This document shows positions 5,068 to 5,561 of a stretch of 5,561 nt of DNA, in pieces. The stretch lies in assembly GCA_900754385.1 (NCBI GenBank), contig CAAECP010000148.1, positions 1 through 5,561 on the forward strand. The letters run 5' to 3'. The first letter of the stretch is position 1. Every line of letters begins with the position of its first letter. The translations under genes were made by a program, and so were the position numbers. The stretch comes from an uncultured Collinsella sp. (GTDB lineage Bacteria > Actinomycetota > Coriobacteriia > Coriobacteriales > Coriobacteriaceae). The notes below the pieces were generated by a model. That model did not search any database, was not told where the DNA came from, and saw only the letters and a list, made by a program, of their open reading frames with translations.

Positions 5068-5173
5068 CCAACGGCTATTGAGCACATGGCTCGCATGACA
5101 GTCGTCTCTTTTATGTTTCCTTTAGCCGTTGCTGCCTAGGATGGGGGTTAGTCGGTAGGAAGGGAGCGCCTGT

Positions 5174-5561
5174 ATGGACGATGCGAGCGAGCGTGCAATC
5201 GAAGAGGACATGCTCGATCAGTTCAACTACTTTGATGATGAGGACGAGGAATTGATCGACCGTCGCGAGCCGGCGGCGCTCGATACTTTCGACCTTGTTG
5301 ATGAAGAGCCCGACGAGGACGAGGTCGGATCAGCGGAGCCCCCACAGCCTTCGCGCCTTGACTCGCTGCTTTCGAGAGCCCCCATGCACCACGGCGTTCG
5401 TGCCGGCGCGCTCCATATGAAAACTGACTGGCACCAGATCGTGACGGCAGGCGATGAGCTTGCCGTCGATGCGCCACTCACCGATAAGTCATCCATCATC
5501 TGCCGCACCGGCATGCTTATGCTGGCAAGCGGAACAGGTGCCTGGCGCGTGCGCGATACCA
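5174..5561 (+). CDS. Probable threonine/serine exporter family protein, 5' part (runs off window)
   Basis: The frame from ATG 5174 is open to the window edge (129 complete codons). GGGAG at 5162-5166, seven bases before the ATG, supports the start. Residues 1-55 contain 25 Asp/Glu against only three basic residues, so this part is an acidic, probably disordered cytoplasmic tail. Residues 106-129 (CRTGMLMLASGTGAWRVRDT is the clearest part) resemble the opening of the ThrE/DUF1212 family domain, whose typical pattern is a helix with G..LL.SGA...RVE. That family, named for C. glutamicum ThrE, includes membrane exporters of threonine and serine, but the membrane segments would lie beyond the window. 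The assignment rests on about 24 residues and could be wrong; the gene itself is well supported. Confidence 0.65.
   Translation, partial: MDDASERAIEEDMLDQFNYFDDEDEELIDRREPAALDTFDLVDEEPDEDEVGSAEPPQPSRLDSLLSRAPMHHGVRAGALHMKTDWHQIVTAGDELAVDAPLTDKSSIICRTGMLMLASGTGAWRVRDT

Larger units (their letters stand above)
4863..5173. other. Intergenic region rich in inverted repeats, no gene
   Basis: These 311 bases show no credible coding region on either strand. They hold, in order: an inverted repeat with arms at 4883-4894 and 4956-4968, enclosing the bidirectional terminator at 4905-4946; a 9-bp direct repeat at 4981 and 4998; a perfect 21-bp-arm hairpin at 5010-5067; and the leader of the gene at 5174. 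No convincing sigma-70 promoter for that gene was found: TAGGAT at 5137-5142 could be a -10 but has no matching -35. Confidence 0.75.

Noticed and set aside
348..5099. Short matches between the DNA after dtd and the 4863-5173 region (ACTGGTCAT at 348 and 5036; GTCATGCGAG at 352 and its complement at 5090-5099)
   Set aside because: Nine- and ten-base matches are expected many times by chance in a window this size, so they are not evidence of a shared element.
4863..5173. CRISPR array or small-RNA cluster in the repeat-rich intergenic region
   Set aside because: The repeats are inverted pairs, plus one 9-bp direct pair. There is no regularly spaced direct repeat series and no clear promoter for an RNA.
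5223..5514. Two open frames on the - strand at the right end
   Set aside because: Both are opposite the + strand gene at 5174. One is a poly-Ser translation of the Asp/Glu-rich tail, typical of an artefact.

Overview
The window is a stretch of chromosomal housekeeping genes from a GC-rich, probably Gram-positive bacterium. A Veg-family gene directly before ispE, a single-helix TatA, GC-rich wobble positions and GGAGG-type ribosome binding sites together suggest an anaerobic actinobacterium of the Coriobacteriia (Collinsella-like). That placement is inferred from gene content and style, not from a search. All recognisable genes lie on the + strand.

Layout: 1-318 is the 3' part of dtd (D-aminoacyl-tRNA deacylase), which ends flush against a 12-bp-arm palindrome. 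After about 180 bases of leader DNA come veg (502-798) and ispE (801-1697), separated by two bases and probably co-transcribed. A complete tRNA-Pro(CGG) with encoded CCA follows (1747-1823), with a strong terminator. tatA (1936-2211) has its own promoter, overlapped by an operator-like palindrome, and its own terminator. greA (2318-2788) and lysS (2868-4832) are separated by 79 bases holding a terminator-like hairpin. lysS encodes a lysyl-tRNA synthetase with an extra MetRS-like tRNA-binding domain at its C-terminus. From 4863 to 5173 (311 bases) there is no gene; this stretch holds a long bidirectional terminator inside a larger inverted repeat, a short direct repeat and a separate perfect 21-bp-arm hairpin. 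At 5174 a partial gene begins with an acidic N-terminus followed by what looks like the start of a threonine/serine exporter (ThrE-type) domain; it runs off the window.

Functionally the genes cover tRNA quality control (dtd), tRNA supply (tRNA-Pro), tRNA charging (lysS), rescue of stalled transcription (greA), isoprenoid precursor synthesis (ispE) and protein export (tatA). No defence system, CRISPR array or complete mobile element is visible. The unexplained material is mainly in the intergenic DNA: two near-identical palindromes placed right after the stop codons of dtd and lysS that differ by a compensating base-pair change, the 21-bp hairpin at 5010-5067, the operator-like palindrome in the tatA promoter and a terminator-like hairpin in the veg leader.
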